Positions 14,101 to 24,481 of a stretch of DNA of 64,000 nt are shown here, in pieces; position 1 is the stretch's first letter; each line of letters begins with the position of its first letter. Both the position numbers and the translations under genes were made by a program. The notes beneath the pieces were generated by a model that was given only the letters and a program-made list of their open reading frames with translations, searched no databases and had not been told where the DNA came from. The DNA comes from Scortum barcoo. Its lineage: Eukaryota > Chordata > Actinopteri > Centrarchiformes > Terapontidae. The DNA lies in the NCBI GenBank assembly GCA_023238725.1, contig CM041550.1:2178544-2242543 (forward strand), in the 5' to 3' direction.

Positions 14101-16242
14101 CGAGAGCTCCACTTCTGAAGCTGCACGGTGTCACAAATAAAGAGCATTTGAAATTCAAGTTTTCACATGTGATATTTTACATCTGAGACGCAAATCATGT
14201 GAATTTCTCTTGGAGATCAATAAAGTATCTATCTATCTATCAAAATACACCATGTGGACAAAAGTATTTGGACACACAAACACTCCAGCTATGTGAGCGA
14301 GGTCCAACACTGATGCTGGTGATTAGGTCTGGCTCGGGCTGGGGGGGGGTTGAGGTGAGGTGAGGTGAGAGAGCCATTTCTTTATGGAGCTGATGATGAA
14401 ACAGGATGAACACAAACTGCTGACACAAAGCTGGAAACACACTCCTGCGTAAATCCAAAAAATCATCCAAAAAAAACCAGCCCCAGATTAAAAGTACACC
14501 ACAGTCAGTGGGTGAGGGTGTCCACATTCTCCCAACAGACACATTAAGAAATGAAGAAAGTCTGGTGCGTCTTTTAGAAGTAGGTGTTAGTGAAGTTTTG
14601 TGGAGGTTGAATGTGTGAGCTGCACGTTGCTGCAGATGTAGATCCTCACACAGACTAATTCTTCCACTGTGAAAAACACTTTCTAATGGGGCTGGTTTGT
14701 GCACGTGGGCATTGTGCTATTAGGACACAAACTGTAGACACAGAGCTGAACGCACACTATTGACTAAAACATCTCTGAATGCTTGAGCATGTGAAGATTC
14801 GCCAAAAATTCACTCAGAGATTCAGACTTGTTTAATTTTCTAAACGATGCTGACTCAAGTGACGTCACTTGGGAACATTTATCAGACGTCACTCAGCTGA
14901 GAGACACCGACGGCTTTAAACTACTTTTAAAACATCTGCAGCAGAACTACCGAACACCTGGAAACACAAAACAAATTAATTTCACGACAACAAGAACTAT
15001 TTCTATACGTTTTTATATGTTTTGTGTCGAGCTGCTCTCTGTTAAAGACACGTATGATCTCAGAGTGTGTGGCAATGATGACACAAGGCCGTCCTGAAAC
15101 ATCAACAGGACGTTAAATCGAACTTCAGCTTCAGTTTTCTTCTGTTCTGTTCGTCCTGCCCTGTTTTCATCTCCCTCTCTTTCTCTCTCTGTCTTTCTGT
15201 CTCTCCGTCTTTTGCAGAGAGTTTTTGCTGCATCGCAACGCTCTGCCGTCACCATGGCAACTATTGAGAACAAAAAGACAGGCGAGCTGTTTTACATCTG
15301 CAGCTACGGCCTCAGATTCAGACAGATGTGGTGATGCTGCTCCCACTGCGACGTTAGCTTGTTAACGTCCACCACTGAGAGAGAGAGAGAATACCTGACA
15401 GACAGACAGACAGACAGACAGAGGGAAGGACGGGAAGCTGTGACCTCATCAAAAACACTCTCTCTCTCTCTTTCTCTCTCTTATATTCAGTGATGTCGCA
15501 CGCCCACAGTTCTCCACTCATTTTCTGTCATTCGTCTTCCCTCCGTTCTCAGTCACTGCCAACATCACCACGGCAACCAGGCGACCACGCTGATGCCGTC
15601 CCCGAGGCTGACGGTCTGATCGGTGATCGAGGGATCTTCACAACATGATCACCAATGATCAATAGTGCCAATAAATCATCATCATCATCATCATCATCAC
15701 ATTACTCACATTCCTCTCAGGCGGATCAGGACCTGGTTGTTATGGTTCTGCTCCAGAGCGTCCTCAAAGTCCTGCGCCTCCTCAGTCTGCTGCTCCTGCT
15801 CCTGCTCGCTCTGCTGCTGCTCCTCCGTCTGCTCTTCCTCAGTCCGTGACATCTCCTCCGCCTGCACCTCCTCCTCCTGCTGCAGCTCCTCCTCCTCCTC
15901 CTCAGTCTGCTGCAGCTCCTCAATCTGCTGCTCCTCCTCTACCTGCTCCTCCTCAGCCTGCTGCACCTCCTCCTGCTCCAGCTGCACCATCTCCTCATCA
16001 TGTTGCAACTCCTCCTCCTCCTGTTGCATCTTCTCCTCCTGCTGTTCTTCCCCCTCCTCCAACTCCACCTCCTCCTGCCCTACGTCCTGCTGGTGCACCT
16101 TCTCCTCCTGCCCTCCCTCCTGTTGCTGCACCTCCTCTTCTTGCTCTCCGTCCTGTTGCAGCACCTCTTCCTCCTCCTGTTGCTGCACTCCCTCCTTCTC
16201 CTGTTGCTCTTGCTCCTCAGCCTCCTGCACCTCCTCGTTCAT
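347..16242 (-). CDS. pde1a: Calcium/calmodulin-dependent 3',5'-cyclic nucleotide phosphodiesterase 1A (5' eleven coding exons; 3' end off window)
   Basis: PDE1 enzymes hydrolyse cAMP and cGMP in the cytosol when Ca2+/calmodulin binds their N-terminus. Coding exons in transcript order: 16242-15710, 8752-8726, 6529-6416, 6322-6140, 4870-4804, 3797-3681, 3111-2971, 2820-2720, 2245-2120, 2029-1928, 467-347. All have GT-AG borders and matching phases, giving 1632 nt = 544 codons with no stop. Visible landmarks are the calmodulin-binding/inhibitory region (QKYKSTSQR), DTEDELSDLQ, the metal-site motif HNLIHAAD, IHDFEHTGTTNNFH, YNDRSVLENHH and HAADISHPAK. From recalled family sequences, residues such as MLHTGLMHWLSELEILAM and HVSAAYRLM favour PDE1A over PDE1B or PDE1C. 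The last visible exon ends at ...MEEFFRQ; the exon starting near GDKEAELG should lie before base 1. Start chosen at 16242, the first ATG after an in-frame TAA 36 nt upstream. Confidence 0.93.
1676..1722. repeat. (CA)n/(TA)n compound microsatellite
   Basis: A run of alternating CA then TA dinucleotides inside a PDE1A intron, preceded by TATATA. Simple sequence, no coding content. Confidence 0.9.
2081..2114. repeat. (GT)n microsatellite next to a PDE1A donor site
   Basis: About 17 GT units on the plus strand. It begins only a few bases inside the intron after the exon at 2245-2120, so the transcript carries a CA-rich run directly after the splice donor. Confidence 0.9.
3305..3490 (-). repeat. 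Dispersed fish repeat remnant (GCTTAGCTTAGC family)
   Basis: On the minus strand this reads TTAGCTTAGCTTAGC, then a GTTAG-containing stretch, then CACCAGCACCTCTAAAGC, then an ACAAGTT-containing stretch. The same order of motifs occurs on the plus strand at 45860-46080. The pattern resembles a short non-autonomous element widespread in teleost introns, but I cannot name the family. Confidence 0.55.
4180..4735. repeat. Long polypyrimidine (CCTCCT/TTCC) tract in a PDE1A intron
   Basis: About 550 bases on the plus strand consist largely of C and T with repeated TTCCTCC, CTCCTT and ACCTCC blocks. Several overlapping open frames rich in Ser, Phe, Pro and Leu result from this composition and are not genes. 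The tract lies between the exons at 4804-4870 and 3681-3797, so the pre-mRNA carries a purine-rich run here. Confidence 0.85.
5428..5704 (-). repeat. Dispersed repeat, copy 1 (related to 14240-14730)
   Basis: About 260 bases match 14412-14652 closely on the same strand, including shared blocks such as AAACTGCTGACACAAAG, AAAAGTACACCACAGT and TTAAGAAATGAAGAAAGTCT. The open frames on the minus strand in both copies are similar only because of this shared repeat. It appears to be a fragment of a non-autonomous DNA element. Confidence 0.75.
6617..7275. mobile_element. Foldback (terminal inverted repeat) element, 659 bp
   Basis: The first about 78 bases (6617-6695, starting TCAAGATTAAAGACTTTATT) match the reverse complement of the last about 76 bases (7200-7275), with shared blocks ATGCACAA-AATTACATG, GCAGTCGCTAG/GCAGACGCTGG and AATGAAA. 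The interior is about 500 bases of AT-rich sequence without coding potential. This fits a non-autonomous inverted-repeat element inserted in a PDE1A intron. I see no clear target duplication and cannot assign a superfamily. Confidence 0.7.
8726..8752 (-). CDS. pde1a: PDE1A 27-nt microexon in the calmodulin-binding region
   Basis: The exon is flanked by an acceptor (tttacag) and a donor (GTAAGA). It encodes M/QKYKSTSQ/R across its borders. Its phase is symmetric: it starts after two codon bases and ends after two, so inclusion or skipping both keep the frame. Inclusion gives RLRGMQKYKSTSQRLKG, similar to the N-terminus of PDE1C; skipping joins AT to A and gives RLRGILKG, resembling the known short human PDE1A N-terminus (RLKGILRC, from memory). 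Confidence 0.8.
12950..13250 (+). repeat. Dispersed repeat copy (related to 32460-32670)
   Basis: Shares CACCTGAATCT, TGCAGTCCAGTTGCATTGTGGGTA-like sequence, GAAGGAAGA-like sequence and CATCGT blocks with 32460-32670 in the same order and orientation. No coding potential. Family not recognised. Confidence 0.55.
14205..14240 (+). repeat. LINE-like 3' tail ending in (ATCT)n
   Basis: GAGATCAATAAAGTATCTATCTATC is the form seen at the 3' end of many fish CR1/L2-type LINEs. Only the tail is recognisable. Confidence 0.5.
14240..14730. mobile_element. Non-autonomous DNA-transposon-like fragment, copy 2
   Basis: Begins near GTGGACAAAAGTATTTGGACAC, which resembles the terminal repeat of a DNA element common in teleosts, and contains GAGGTCCAACACTGATG and GGTCTGGCTCG blocks typical of it. 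Its middle matches 5428-5704. No intact transposase is encoded. Confidence 0.55.
15710..16242 (-). CDS. pde1a: PDE1A first coding exon: Glu/Gln-rich N-terminal extension
   Basis: This 533-nt exon encodes 177 residues plus two bases of the next codon. Roughly the first 150 residues are almost entirely Glu and Gln with scattered Val, Met, Leu and Ala. The last stretch (DALEQNHNNQVLIRLRG) is ordinary sequence and lines up with the segment before the calmodulin-binding helix of PDE1 (PDE1C has a WLRLRGL-like stretch here). The exon ends at a consensus donor, AT|GTGAGT, and AT plus the first G of the 27-nt exon restores Met in frame. An in-frame TAA lies upstream. A second possible start is the in-frame ATG at 15852 (MSRTEEEQ), which would shorten the extension by 130 residues. 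A pyrimidine tract and AG just before the first ATG could also act as an acceptor, so a further upstream exon is possible. Confidence 0.7.
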
Positions 16243-16748
16243 CTCACGGTGTTGGAGGAGGAGGAGGAGGTGGGGTTATTTAGTGAGTGTAGAAGTGTTC
16301 ACAGGTCGGAGTTTGGTCTCCTTGAGGTGCCCGGACGTCTCTCAGACTGACAGAGTCGTGAAAACATCGACGCTGATCACAGCGGGAGCATTTGGGCTCG
16401 ATGGAACTTCATCCAACTTCCTGTGATGTCACCTTAAAGCTCGGCCAATCCACAGTAATCTCCGATCTGATCTGTTGGAGCACCCAAGGGGTTAAAGGTC
16501 ACAGAACAAAGTGTAGATCTCCTTTAAAAAAAAGCTGAAAAGCAGGAACAGACTGACGGCGTCTGGCAGTCGATCAAACAAGGTGAAGGAACTGATCGGC
16601 TGACGGCTTCCTCCATCAGCTCACAGTCGAGCTCTGCGCTCCGACGCTGCGGCTGCGAAATGATCCAGATGAATGTCCCAGAGCATCGCCGTAGCAACGC
16701 AGGAGGGAGGAAGTCGACCAGCAATAACAAAGACAGGATGGAGTGGAG

Positions 16749-16780
<32 letters not shown>

Positions 16781-17021
16781 GAGAGAGAGAGATGGAGGAG
16801 GACAAAGGAGAAGCAGAGAACATCGCAGAGCGTTTCCGTGGTAACTCAATAACGGTTGCTAAGAGTGATGGAATCCTGCATCCGACAGACCTCCCTCCTC
16901 CTCCTCCTCCTCTCCAAATTCAAATACACATAACTTTACGATCCGTTCAGACACAAAACAGCAAACAGACATCTTAATCTGTCCTCCCCTCGCTCGCCAT
17001 GCGCTGCGTCTGACAGAGAGA

Positions 17022-17052
<31 letters not shown>

Positions 17053-19420
17053 GTTTTTAGACAATGATGATGTAATGTTCCTGAAAATGAGAGTCACAGA
17101 ACCTCTCCAGTCAAGTGGCTCAGCCAGACCATCAGCCTTCAGTCCTGCTGGCGTCCCCTGGAGGCCGCACAGCTCATTACACCATTGTCTGTTAGAGGCA
17201 GTAATTAAAAAGGTGTTTATCCTGAGGGCGGTGGTCATTCAGATCTACAGGCTTTATTCTCTGAGGAGCAGACATAAAATTGTGAGAGAAAGATTAAAAA
17301 ATTAGCTGAGCTGTTCTGACTTTTACTCCCTCGTATGGTCAACCTCCAAAAACACTAGATGCTCCCACATGTTTAGTCCCTGTTGGTCCATCCTGAAAAG
17401 GGATCCTTCCTCTTCCTGTTCTTCTTTTCTTCCATTTTTTCTCATTTAAATGTTTTTTTGTGTGTTTTTTTATCTGATCTGACTCAAGTGTAAGAGTCTA
17501 AGGACAGCTGGTGTCTGATGCTGCAAAGATCGTAAAGCTCCTTGAGGCAAATTTGTGATCTGTGATATTGGGCTATATAAATAAAACAGACTTGATACTA
17601 CATTTCCCATCATGCAACTTAGTGGCATCTTGTCTTAGAGCCTTTTTTCTCTTAAATGCAACCACATTTCCAACTCCATGCTGCACTGTGGTATTACTAC
17701 TTTTACCTAAAGATGCCTCTGATCACAACTTCATTCATCAAACGAGTTTTTAAAGTTGTTCATTTGTCGTCCTGCAGACCAACCCGATGAAGCATGAATT
17801 CAGACTTTTTATAAGTCGGCATCATGATGTAGTTTTTTCAGCATCCATTTTGATCTGTTTGCAATAAAATCACAATAATAAATTTGTTTATTTCAGGATC
17901 ATACCGCTGTAGTAAACCAGATTAATTCAGCCGACATGTGACTTGCTTGGACAAACCAGTTATGAAACTGCCACTCACCATATAGATAGATGAATATTTA
18001 CAATAAACACAGATGATCCTGTGATCAAACCGCTGCTCTCTGCACGAGCACAAGTTGTTTGTCTCAATTCAAGCTGCTCTGTTTGTTCACAGAGGCAGGG
18101 CCGTGAGGAGATATTCGCTCAGTTGGAGAAATAGTGGATTAGAACTGCTGACTACACCTGTAAGTAAAAAATGAGTGCTTCTTTTCACTGTTAAGAGCAG
18201 AGTCAGCAGCTGCACCTCTGCATGGTGCAGGATTAAAACAGGAACACCAGAGCCTGCAGAGACCAGAAGAGAAGAGACAGCTGTGGGCATCACTTCGTCC
18301 TGTGACGTCGGCCATGAGAGAACCTGCAGGACGGCTCATAACTATCTGGATAATATCTGGACTGCTGAACACATTCACTTCCCTCTGAGCTCGGCACCAT
18401 CCAGCCTTCAGACAGTCAGCTGAGCTGTGCACAAAACACTGAACCTGTTTTTAACGTGCTGCTTCTATTTCTCAGACACTCAAACGTACAAATCTGCAAC
18501 TTGTACATTAAAAAGAGTCTGTTTCACGGGACGAGTTTCAGGGCAGCGTCGTAGCGTCTGTGTGGTGATAAATCTTTGAATGTTGAATGTTTTTACCAGG
18601 TCTTGGGGTTTTTCACAGCGCAGTGATTGGTGGGCCCACAGACACGCCTCCTGATGCTGCACCTGGTCCTGATTGGATGCTGCAGCCAACTCACTCCTTT
18701 GATTGGCTGAAGTGAGTCACCTGAATGAGGAAGAAGAAGAAGAAGAAGAAGAAGAAGAAAAGGAAGAGAAAAAATTTGTTATAAAAACTCAGAGTTTCAC
18801 AGATTCTGGGAGTGAAGTTTCAAAACTGAGCTTGCAAACGTGTCTCTGTTATGATACGACTCTGCTGAAGGCTGGAAGAAAATATTAAAGTAAGTATGAA
18901 GTGTGCTCCTCTTTTCTCTTAGAGGAAAATATTGCACTTTTTATTGCACTTTTATCTGACAGCTTTAGTTGCTTTATAGATTCAGATTTTTGAGAGTTTA
19001 TCAGCAGCTGAAACCATCAGCCAATTAATCAATTAGCTGATAAAACAAAATTAAATGACTATTTTGATAACTGTCATTTTCCATGTAAAATCATCTCTTA
19101 GTTTCAGCTTCTTTAAAGTGAAGATTTGTGAAGATGTGAAGAGGTTTGAGCATTGTGAAGGTGTCACTTTGGGCTCTGGGTCATTGTGACGGCATTTCTC
19201 ACTATTTTCACTCTTTTTACAAAGCAAACAATCAATCAATGGATCAATGGAGAAAAGAATCAGCAGATTGATCCAGAATATGAAAAGAATCATTAGCTGC
19301 AGTCCCAAAATACAAACTAGTTGAAAATGATCCACCTCAACCAACTCCAACAGTAAAATCCTGCTTTTACATTAATGAGGAGGAAGAATCATCTAATGAG
19401 AGAACAGACAACAGGACAAC
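16243..19420. other. Region 5' of PDE1A (no gene identified)
   Basis: Should hold the PDE1A promoter and 5' UTR. I see (GAG)n beside the first codon, a (GA)n run at about 16747-16793, a (CCT)n run near 16890-16912, (TG)n at 17025-17051, a LINE/SINE-like tail at about 17525-17600 (TTGGGCTATATAAATAAAA) and a (GAA)n run at 18730-18760. No TATA box or start site can be assigned with confidence. No exon was recognised on either strand. Confidence 0.5.
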
Positions 19421-19427
19421 AGACACA

Positions 19428-20490
19428 GGGGACACTTTACTGACACAGGACTTTACTTTATGGACTTTAACTCCACTTTACTGAGACTTTACAGGACTTT
19501 ACTTTATGGACTTTAACTCCACTTTACTGACACAGGACTTTACTTTATGGACTTTAACTTTACTGAGCAGGACTTTACTTTATGGACTTTAACTCCACTT
19601 TACTGACACAGGACTTTACTTTATGGACTTTAACTCCACTTTACTGAGCACAGGACTTTACTTTATGGACTTTAACTCCACTTTACTGAGCAGGACTTTA
19701 CTTTATGGACTTTAACTCCACTTTACTGAGCAGGACTTTTGGACTTTTACTTTATGGACTTTAACTCCACTTTACTGACACAGGACTTTACTTTATGGAC
19801 TTTAACTCCACTTTACTGACACAGGACTTTACTTTATGGACTTTAACTCCACTTTACTGACACACAGGACTTTACTTTATGGACTTTAACTCCACTTTAC
19901 TGACACAGGACTTTACTTTATGGACTTTAACTCCACTTTACTGACACAGGACTTTACTTTATGGACTTTAACTCCACTTTACTGAGCAGGACTTTACTTT
20001 ATGGACTTTAACTCCACTTTACTGACACAGGACTTTACTTTATGGACTTTAACTCCACTTTACTGAGCAGGACTTTACTTTATGGACTTTAACTCCACTT
20101 TACTGAGCAGGACTTTACTTTATGGACTTTAACTTTACTGAGCAGGACTTTACTTTATGGACTTTAACTCCACTTTACTGACACAGGACTTTACTTTATG
20201 GACTTTAACTCCACTTTACTGACACAGGACTTTACTTTATGGACTTTAACTCCACTTTACTGAACTTTGAGCAGGACTTTACTTTATGGACTTTAAACTC
20301 CACTTTACTGACACAGGACTTTACTTTGCTTTTTATGGACTTTAACTCCACTTTACTGAGGACTTTACAGGACTTTACTTTATGGACTTTAACTCCACTT
20401 TACTGACACAGGACTTTACTTTATGGACTTTAACTCCACTTTACTGAGCAGGACTTTACTTTATGGCACTTTAACTCCACCTTAAGTGCA
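19428..20490. repeat. Minisatellite, about 25 copies of a 37-42 bp unit
   Basis: The core ACTTTACTTTATGGACTTTA recurs about 25 times. It is followed by ACTCCACTTTACTGA and then one of two spacers, CACAGG or GCAGG, which gives long and short unit types. Units are nearly identical through most of the array and decay at both ends (for example TTATGGCACTT near 20461). It lies between the PDE1A 5' end and the DUSP19 3' end. Confidence 0.95.
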
Positions 20491-21124
20491 CTTTTACTTT
20501 ACATACTTTAAGTACTTTTTCCTTATTATACTCACATACTTTGACTTCAATAAGATTTTAAGTGCAGTATTTTTACAGTGTGTTTTACTTCAGATCTGAA
20601 TATTTGCTGTAGTTTCAGGTCTCTGGATGACGGTGACTTTTTTCTCTCTGACCTTCTTTCTCTTTTTACTCCACCTCAGAGGAACTTTCCACATTAAACT
20701 GACCCTCGCAAATCACACGAGATGTTAGACCTAAAAATAGATAGATAAAAAAAAAAACAGACTGTGGCTGAAATGAAAAGGATCCACAGGAGCAGCTGCA
20801 ACAGTCTGGAAACAGGAAACACTGCACTTTAATGTGACGTCAGAATTATTTTTACTTTTTTTTATATCTGTAAGACAAAATTCAGAGCTGTGCTTTGAGT
20901 AAAATCACAATAAATATACAGATGATTTTAACTTTATCTGTTTTATAAAACATCATTTCTTCTGTTATCTCTTGTTCATATTTGTAGTTTTTGTTGTATA
21001 TTTGTTATCAATGACACAGTGAAGAGGAGAGGTATTTGTGTGGTCAGTCAGCTGTGTAAACCTTTACATGACAGATTAATCTGATCTGGATCGATCAGGG
21101 TCAGTGTGGGTGGTTTAAATATAT

Positions 21125-21690
21125 TATTTAAAGAGACCAGAAGAGACCAGATGATGGGTCCTGCTGGGAATAGCCCAGACCAGGATAGGCCAAACCAGAG
21201 ACAGAGACTAGAAAAGACTAAAAGAGTTGTAGAGGAGATACCAAGAGAGACCACCTGCAAAGACCAGAGAACAGATCAGACCAAAGACCAGAAGAAACCA
21301 GACCAGGGACAGGAAGAGACTAGATGAGACAAGTCCAGAGACCAGAAGAATTAAGAAAAGAGGGCGGAGGATACCAGACCAGAAGAGACGAGAACAGACA
21401 ATGGCTGACCTGAAGAAACTAGAAAAGACCAGAGAGACCAGATAAAGAAACAGGCAAGATGTTAAAGGGGTCCAGACAAAGAATCAAGCACAGAGTCCTG
21501 AAGAGACTAGAGGAGACCAGACAGGAGACCAAGAGCAGCCAAAGAGACTAGAGGAGAGTGAAAGAGGCCATTACAGAGACCAGAAGAGACCAGATAAAGA
21601 AAACAGGAGAGAAAGCAAAGGAGTCCAGACCAGAGACTAGAAGAGACCACAGCAGACCCGAAAAGACCCAAAGAGACCAGACTAGACTGT
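21125..21690. repeat. Diverged purine-rich AGACCAGAAG tandem array
   Basis: About 560 bases consist of imperfect repeats of AGACCAGAAGAG, AGACCAGA and related words with few pyrimidines apart from CC and T. Open frames rich in Lys, Arg, Gln and Thr arise from it and are not supported as genes. Confidence 0.85.
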
Positions 21691-24095
21691 GTCAGTGTGT
21701 GTTACGGCCCGTGTGTGTCCATGTCGTCCGAACGAGCAGCTCTCCTGGTTGTAAACAAACCCTCATGGCAACAGCAGACTGTCTGATTGGTTTTCTGGCT
21801 AATTGACAATTAATTGGTTCTTCATAATCAGCACCAACCCTGAAGAGACAATTAAAGATGACCGTGTGGGCGGCTGGAGGAGTGTGTGTGTGTGTTTCAG
21901 TAATATATTCAGGTCTTTGTTTGTCAAAAGGCCTTTGAGTAGAACAACACGGGCAGAGCTGAGAGACGTGATTTTTATTTTTAGACCTTCATCTGACAGA
22001 AACTATAAAATCACTTCTGCAAACACACTATTTCTATTCATTTTTATTTTATTAACTCTAAAAAAAAAACCTTAAGACATGTTTCAGGATGTGTAAAACA
22101 AATCCATGTCAATGTTTTCCACAAAAAAGTTCAATTAAGTAGCAATAAATTATTTTAAAATAGCATCAACTCCTCTTCCTTTATCAACAACATTAATGAA
22201 TATTCAAATATTTCTCACGTCCACAGTTTAACTTCTAAAAACTAAAGTGTCCTGTTTCATTGAAAAGCCTATTTTTAGCAGCACTGGAGGCTTTAAATTT
22301 CCACAGTGAAGTAAAAATAATCCAAACACATTTTATCCTGAGCTGGACTTTAATAATCTGACTGTTCTTGTTACTTTAATGCAAAAACATTTTAAATATC
22401 TTAATGTTTTAACTGTCTAATCTTTGAGCCAGATGTTAGATGTGAAAATGAGGAGGACGAGCAGGAAGCTTTCAGAGTGTAAAAGTTCATATCAGACAGA
22501 TCTCAGCAGAAACGTACAAAATGACTTTCTAACCTGTCACCGTCTGAAGTGGCGACTCCTCACGTGGCGTCACCGTCACCACGGCCATCTTTCTGTCCAG
22601 AACCGAGCAGAAGGAGCCCATCGTCAGCAGAAAGCCCAGGAGGAGGAGGAGGAGGAGGACGAGGAGGAGAAAGGAGGCTCCACACTGACGGAGGACTCTG
22701 TATCTTTGTGTGTTTTCACGTGGTGGACAGACATCTTCGTCCTGCTGTCATACTGCTCAGCTCGGCTCTCTGAGTGTCGTCGCCTCGCCGCCTCTCAGAC
22801 TCAGAGGGGTAAAGGAGGCTCTCGTCCTTTTAAGCAGGAGGTTGCATTCAGGAAAGAAGGGTCATTGTGTGTGTGACATCAGGTGTTTGCAGATCATTCT
22901 GCAGCAGCAGCTGCACAGTTTTTATCAAACAGAAAGCTCATTTCTGTTTCACTGCCCTGCTCGGATACGTACTGTTGTTACACCCGTCAATCTTTCCCTT
23001 CCAGCAGAGCACATGTACAGTTTACAGTGATGACGGCTGCAGGTTTGTAGTCAGCAAACACTGATTTTACCAACTGAAATTTTAACTATTTTTAATCATT
23101 TGACAGGCTGCAGCTAGCTAGTTAAGCTCCATGAACGTATTGATAACGCAGCTAAATTGTGAATGTTTCCAGGTGAGTTGTTCTGAAACAAGAATCTTTA
23201 AAGGATCTGAAACAGGAGTTTTAAAAACTGAGTTAACCAGTTAAAAAGGAGTTTTTAACTGGTTATCAAACAGTCTCAGTTTAATGATCTACTGAACAAA
23301 TGAACATCAGCAGGAATGTCTGTCACCACCAAACCAAATGATTTATGACACAAATCTAAAGAGCCCGAAGAAAACAAGATCTTTCCCTTTTCCATTTGAC
23401 ATGTAGTTATATAATTAAGAAAACACATGTCAGGTACAGAGCCTTCACATAAAGCAACACCTGAATGTGTTCTGTGTTCAATCAGGTCATTTCCATTTCC
23501 TCAAAGAGACGCGCAGTTTGTAATGCTGTAAATGCTGCAAAAACTTTACAATCAGTGATTATGTTACCTTACTCTGCAATAGTTAACAGACTTTATTAAT
23601 TATTAACAGACGGTATTTAAATGAAAACTTTTGAGATTTGAGATATCTTTGAGATTGAGCACTGAAGAGGATTTTGGTATCATGGCCACTGTCAGTACTG
23701 CAGCTCATGTGACGCCCACTCACCAAAGAAGACACAATCGATTAGAAAAGAAATATACAACAAATAACAACAAATACATTTTTATGATTGAATCTCTGCA
23801 TCATAATTTCAGGCAACAGGTAAAAAAACTGTTCAGGGAGGAAAAGTGGCTAAACTGGTTTTTAGAAAACAGGAGGAAATTGTGCATTTTCAGCAGCAGA
23901 TTAATAAATATCAGTATCAGACTCTGGATAAACAGACTTCTTATCAGCAGATTTCATTGTTGGTTTTATGTTTTTAATGGGATTTATTGACGCTTATAAA
24001 TATATGGATAGCAACCAGCCTTATCTTTTAAATGTGGTTCGATACTCAAAGTGAAAACAGTTACAGAAAACATTTGTGTTTCTGCCATTTAAGTT

Positions 24096-24101
24096 TTTAT
24101 T
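24096..24101 (-). terminator. Candidate DUSP19 polyadenylation signal
   Basis: AATAAA on the minus strand, about 380 bases after the DUSP19 stop codon. The motif is common in AT-rich DNA, so position is the only support. Confidence 0.3.
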
Positions 24102-24481
24102 CATTTTTATGTTTAGAAATCACATTGTGAGTTTGTGGCTGACCCGCTCCATGACAGTGAGGATGGGTCAAATGTAAAGAGAAATCTAATCTAACTTAAC
24201 AAAACACAGAAAGGACTATGAAAACAGCAGCACCAAAACACGAAGAAGACATTCGTTAATAATTACACACAAGCGAGGAAATAATGTTGTGTCTCAAAAG
24301 TTAGACAATAGAAGTCAAATATGAAGGAGGGAAGACAAAAACAGGGTTTTTTTGTGGTATTGTGTGTGTCGAGAAGATTTTAAAAAGTTTAAAAGGAGTC
24401 CAGTATTTTAAATCTAACTCAAAATCAAACTCATTTGTTCTTAAATCTTCTAACCACCCCAAACGTTTCCTCCTCCTCCTT

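Larger units (their letters stand above)
8753..15709 (-). other. PDE1A first visible intron (about 7.0 kb)
   Basis: No convincing additional exon was found on either strand. Contents include a short (TG)n just 5' of the microexon donor side on the plus strand, (CA)n near 10388, an ACACAAAA repeat at about 11047-11090, a dispersed repeat copy near 12950-13250, a LINE-like tail at about 14205-14240 followed by a DNA-transposon-like fragment at about 14240-14730, GACA and CT simple repeats at 15400-15480, and an (ATC)n run at 15675-15700 next to the exon 1 donor. An alternative first exon for a shorter PDE1A isoform could be hidden here, but I could not identify one. Confidence 0.6.
20491..24481. 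other. Intergenic region between minisatellite and DUSP19
   Basis: Contains the AGACCAGA-rich array, listed separately, then AT-rich sequence. A small minus-strand frame at 22621-22529 starts MGSFCSVLDRKMAVV after a (CCT)n run, but its splice phase does not fit PDE1A exon 2. The DUSP19 3' UTR should occupy the last few hundred bases. No further gene was recognised. Confidence 0.5.

Noticed and set aside
15665..16426. 253-codon Ser/Cys-rich and other plus-strand frames
   Set aside because: They are the antisense shadow of the Glu/Gln-rich PDE1A exon and have biased triplet repeat composition.
21106..21806. Lys/Arg/Gln-rich frames
   Set aside because: They follow the AGACCAGA tandem array and show no protein-like features.
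22529..22621. Minus-strand frame starting MGSFCSVLDRKMAVV as an alternative PDE1A first exon
   Set aside because: It ends in a stop, and the possible donor near its end would join the 27-nt exon out of frame. No similarity to known PDE1 N-termini.
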